Source: Planctomycetaceae bacterium (GTDB lineage Bacteria; Planctomycetota; Planctomycetia; Pirellulales; UBA1268). From it: a DNA stretch of 9,715 nucleotides. The notes below the pieces were generated by a model. The model worked only from the letters and a program-made list of their open reading frames with translations. It had not been told where the DNA came from and ran no database searches. Below are positions 7,957 through 9,715 of the stretch, piece by piece. The DNA lies in NCBI GenBank assembly GCA_005789975.1, contig SXWC01000029.1:1-9715 (forward strand), given 5' to 3'. A program made the position numbers and the translations under genes. The stretch's first letter is position 1. Every line of letters starts with the position of its first letter.

Positions 7957-7988
7957 GTGACACGTTTGATTGACACGTTTGATTGACA
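7951..7988 (+). repeat. 13-bp tandem repeat in the sigma/anti-sigma spacer
   Basis: TGACACGTTTGAT occurs twice head to tail (7958-7970 and 7971-7983), flanked by partial copies: GTTTGAG at 7951-7957, which contains the sigma-gene stop codon, and TGACA at 7984-7988. The junctions create two exact TTGACA hexamers (7970-7975 and 7983-7988), but no suitable -10 lies 16-18 bp downstream of either. It may be a slippage duplication of the stop-codon region or a pair of operator half-sites. Confidence 0.8.
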
Positions 7989-8013
7989 AGGGAAACACCA
8001 TGATCGCTGGCAT

Positions 8014-8017
8014 GAGG
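8014..8017 (+). promoter_or_regulatory. Ribosome binding site of the anti-sigma-like gene
   Basis: GAGG, seven nt before the ATG at 8025. It settles the start: an earlier ATG at 8000 and one at 8012 are in another frame and run into a TGA within about ten codons. Confidence 0.55.
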
Positions 8018-8024
8018 CACCACC

Positions 8025-9026
8025 ATGCGTGAAGAAGAACTTGTCGGCTTCCTGATCGGCGGCCTCGATGACGAGGAATCGCGGCACGTCGAGGCTGCCT
8101 TGATCGACCCGGTCCGGGGCCCGGCGCTCCGTCGCGACCTCGACCTGATCAGGAAGGCCTTGCGGCCGCTCGAACTCGATCGGAACCCGGCCGTGCCGCC
8201 CGCCGGCCTTGCGAGTCGGACGCTCGCCTTCGTGGCGACGCAGACTTCCCCCGCGAAGCGCGCCGGCAGCGTCACGCCGTCGCCCGCGCGGCCGGTCCGT
8301 CCGGCGGCCGGGCCCGCCGACGATTCAACCTGGCAGGGGTCGTCTTCCCGGCAGTGGCTCGATCGTGCGATCATCGCCGCCTCGGCGCTGGCGGCCTGCG
8401 TGCTCGTGGCGCCCCTCCTGCTCGAATCGATCACCGACGCCCGGACCCGTCGGGCACAGCGGAACGTTCAGCAGATCTCCGGCGCGCTCCAGGGCTACGC
8501 CGAATCCCACCGGGTCTACCCCACGCCACCCGTCGAGGGTCCGCTCTCACGGGCCGGCCTCTACGCCCCGACGCTCGTCTCCGAGCGACGGCTCGTGGCC
8601 GACGACGGCACGGTGCTGGTGCCCGATTCAGCGCTCGCGAGGCAGGGTGGTTTCCGGGTGCCGACCCTGGAAGAACTCCGGGCGGCCGTCGGCACGCCGA
8701 AGTTCGAGGAGATGGTGCGGTCGATGGGGGGCGACTACGGGTACACGCTCGGTCATCGCGACGCCGCCGGGGTGCTCCAGCCCAACCGCAATCTCCGACG
8801 ATCCCACCATCCGCTTCTCGCCGATGCCCCGGACGCGAGCGGCGAGAAGAGCGAGAACCATCCCGGGGGTGTCCACTTCATCCTCTTCGAGGACGGCCAT
8901 GTCGAGCGGCTCACGGGCGACGCGCTGCACCGCGACGATCATCTCTACCGCAATCATGACGGCGAGATTCGCGCGGGCAAGGACGTCGAAGACGCCGCCA
9001 TCGGCGACTCGCATCACCAGCCGTGA
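8025..9026 (+). CDS. Putative membrane anti-sigma factor fused to a DUF1559/pseudopilin-like domain
   Basis: A 333-residue single-pass membrane protein, probably the partner of the ECF sigma factor encoded just before it. Residues 1-50 are charged and helical, resembling the sigma-binding end of planctomycete anti-sigma factors, but there is no HxxxCxxC zinc motif. A conserved-looking PPAGLASRTLAFV stretch follows (58-70), then a Pro/Ala/Arg-rich linker (about 72-100) and one hydrophobic helix (about 114-134). Directly after the helix, RTRRAQRNVQQISGALQGYA (139-158 region) resembles the N-terminal helix of type II pseudopilins and DUF1559 proteins. Near the end, HPGGVHFILFEDGHVERL (279-296) resembles the H-X9-DG motif of DUF1559, with one extra residue in the spacing. 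By analogy the N-terminus would hold the sigma factor in the cytoplasm and the C-terminal part would lie outside. The gene order and helix are seen; the anti-sigma role is inferred. Confidence 0.75.
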   Translation: MREEELVGFLIGGLDDEESRHVEAALIDPVRGPALRRDLDLIRKALRPLELDRNPAVPPAGLASRTLAFVATQTSPAKRAGSVTPSPARPVRPAAGPADDSTWQGSSSRQWLDRAIIAASALAACVLVAPLLLESITDARTRRAQRNVQQISGALQGYAESHRVYPTPPVEGPLSRAGLYAPTLVSERRLVADDGTVLVPDSALARQGGFRVPTLEELRAAVGTPKFEEMVRSMGGDYGYTLGHRDAAGVLQPNRNLRRSHHPLLADAPDASGEKSENHPGGVHFILFEDGHVERLTGDALHRDDHLYRNHDGEIRAGKDVEDAAIGDSHHQP

Positions 9027-9106
9027 ACCTCGCGATGTCCCCGAGGGCATGGGGTGCGGGATGAGCGTCGGACGCTTGGCATGCCAAGGCCGGCGTGCAA
9101 CTTGGA
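9027..9106. other. Convergent intergenic gap with a palindrome
   Basis: Eighty nt between the stop codons of the anti-sigma-like gene and transketolase. It contains the perfect 14-bp palindrome CTTGGCATGCCAAG (9075-9088), which could fold into a five-bp hairpin with a four-base loop. No T-run follows on either strand, so a bidirectional intrinsic terminator is possible but not shown. Confidence 0.45.
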
Positions 9107-9715
9107 TCACTTCGCCGCGAGCGACCGTTTCGCGGCGGCGGCGATCCCATCGGCCGTGATTCCGAAGTGCTCGTAGAGCCGCGGAGCGGGGCCCGACGCC
9201 CCGAAGCTCCTCATTCCCACGAATACGCCGCGGTCGCCGAGCCAGCGTTCCCAACCGAAGCCGCAGGCCGCCTCGCAGGCAACCCGGGCCGTGACGGCGG
9301 CGGGGAGCACCTGCTCGCGATAGGCGGGGTCTTGCTCCTCGAAGAGATCCCAGCTCGGCATGCTCACGACCCGGGCATGCACACCCTCGCCGGCAAGTCG
9401 TGCCGCGGCATCGAGACAGAGCTGCACCTCGCTGCCGGTGCCGATCAGGATGCAGTCGGGCCTGCCGTTGGCGGCCTCGAGGAGAATGTAGGCCCCCTTG
9501 GCGGTCCCCTCGGCCGAGCCGAAGCCAGCCGTGCGGTCGAGCGTGGGGATGTTCTGCCGCGAGAGCACGATCACCGCCGGTCGGTCGGCCCGCCGCATCA
9601 CGACGCGATAGGTCTCGACCACCTCGTTGGCGTCGCCCGGGCGGAAGACCGACAGGCCCGGGACGGCCCGCGCGCTGGCCAGCTGTTCGATCGGCTGGTG
9701 AGTCGGCCCGTCTTC
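9107..9715 (-). CDS. tkt: Transketolase, C-terminal part only (5' end off the right edge)
   Basis: Cytosolic thiamine-diphosphate enzyme that moves two-carbon ketol units between sugar phosphates in the pentose phosphate pathway. The last 202 residues are present, read leftward from 9715, about a third of the usual 660-670. The fragment opens inside the family signature EDGPTHQPIEQLA and continues with FRPGDANE, VIVLSRQN, GTGSEV, ARVVSMPSWDLFEEQD and FGASGPAPRLYEHFGIT. Substrate-phosphate residues known from E. coli transketolase (D469, H473, R520) correspond to D2, H6 and R53 here at a constant offset of 467, so the alignment has no gaps up to there. The C-terminal ketol-acid-reductoisomerase-like domain spans about 65-200. 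The stop at 9107-9109 faces the anti-sigma-like gene across an 80-nt gap, and I see no functional link between them. A shorter reading from GTG 9622 would be an artefact of the window edge. Confidence 0.97.
   Translation of the reverse strand, partial: EDGPTHQPIEQLASARAVPGLSVFRPGDANEVVETYRVVMRRADRPAVIVLSRQNIPTLDRTAGFGSAEGTAKGAYILLEAANGRPDCILIGTGSEVQLCLDAAARLAGEGVHARVVSMPSWDLFEEQDPAYREQVLPAAVTARVACEAACGFGWERWLGDRGVFVGMRSFGASGPAPRLYEHFGITADGIAAAAKRSLAAK

Noticed and set aside
7951..7992. CRISPR-like or phage attachment repeat
   Set aside because: Units are only 13 bp, directly adjacent without spacers, and no cas, integrase or tRNA gene is nearby.
7970..8024. Full promoter for the anti-sigma gene using the exact TTGACA hexamers
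   Set aside because: No acceptable -10 hexamer is found 16-18 bp downstream of either copy, so only the repeat itself is reported.
8000..8032. Small open frame (ATG at 8000) before the anti-sigma gene as a leader peptide
   Set aside because: Only about ten codons, no ribosome site of its own that I can defend, and it overlaps the real start out of frame.

Overview
The window is very GC-rich (roughly two-thirds G+C or more by eye) and densely coding, with six protein genes and no RNA genes, CRISPR arrays, insertion sequences or phage genes that I can see. The best guess for the host is a planctomycete (Pirellulales-like). This is inferred from an ECF sigma factor followed by a membrane protein with an anti-sigma-like N-terminus and a DUF1559/pseudopilin-like C-terminus, a very large LptD-like protein, and strong G/C third-position bias. 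No 16S or other marker gene is present to prove it.

Layout. Positions 1-1085 (minus) hold the N-terminal three quarters of an M17 leucyl aminopeptidase (pepA), which runs off the left edge. Just upstream on the same strand, separated by 35 nt, is a 12-helix RND/MMPL-type exporter ending at 1121; its start is uncertain (GTG at 3409 preferred, first ATG at 3571). A 385-nt divergent intergenic region follows, with a good sigma70-type promoter (TTGACC-18 bp-TATAAA) pointing right. That promoter drives a roughly 1100-residue LptD/OstA-like outer-membrane LPS-assembly protein (3795-7106). After a 157-nt gap with notable inverted repeats come an ECF sigma factor (7264-7956) and a probable membrane-bound anti-sigma partner (8025-9026), separated by a 68-nt spacer that contains a 13-bp tandem repeat. 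Converging on this pair from the right is the C-terminal third of transketolase (tkt; 9107-9715, minus).

How the parts may work together. The exporter and LptD are both envelope proteins, expressed divergently from one intergenic region; the ECF/anti-sigma pair could be an envelope-sensing switch, with its own regulon unknown. PepA and transketolase are housekeeping enzymes at the edges. Most of the window is ordinary chromosomal content. The parts most worth a second look are the anti-sigma/pseudopilin fusion protein, the 13-bp repeat in the sigma/anti-sigma spacer, a 20-bp perfect palindrome near the lptD start, and the inverted repeat in the sigma-factor leader. I found no convincing new multi-gene defence or mobile system.
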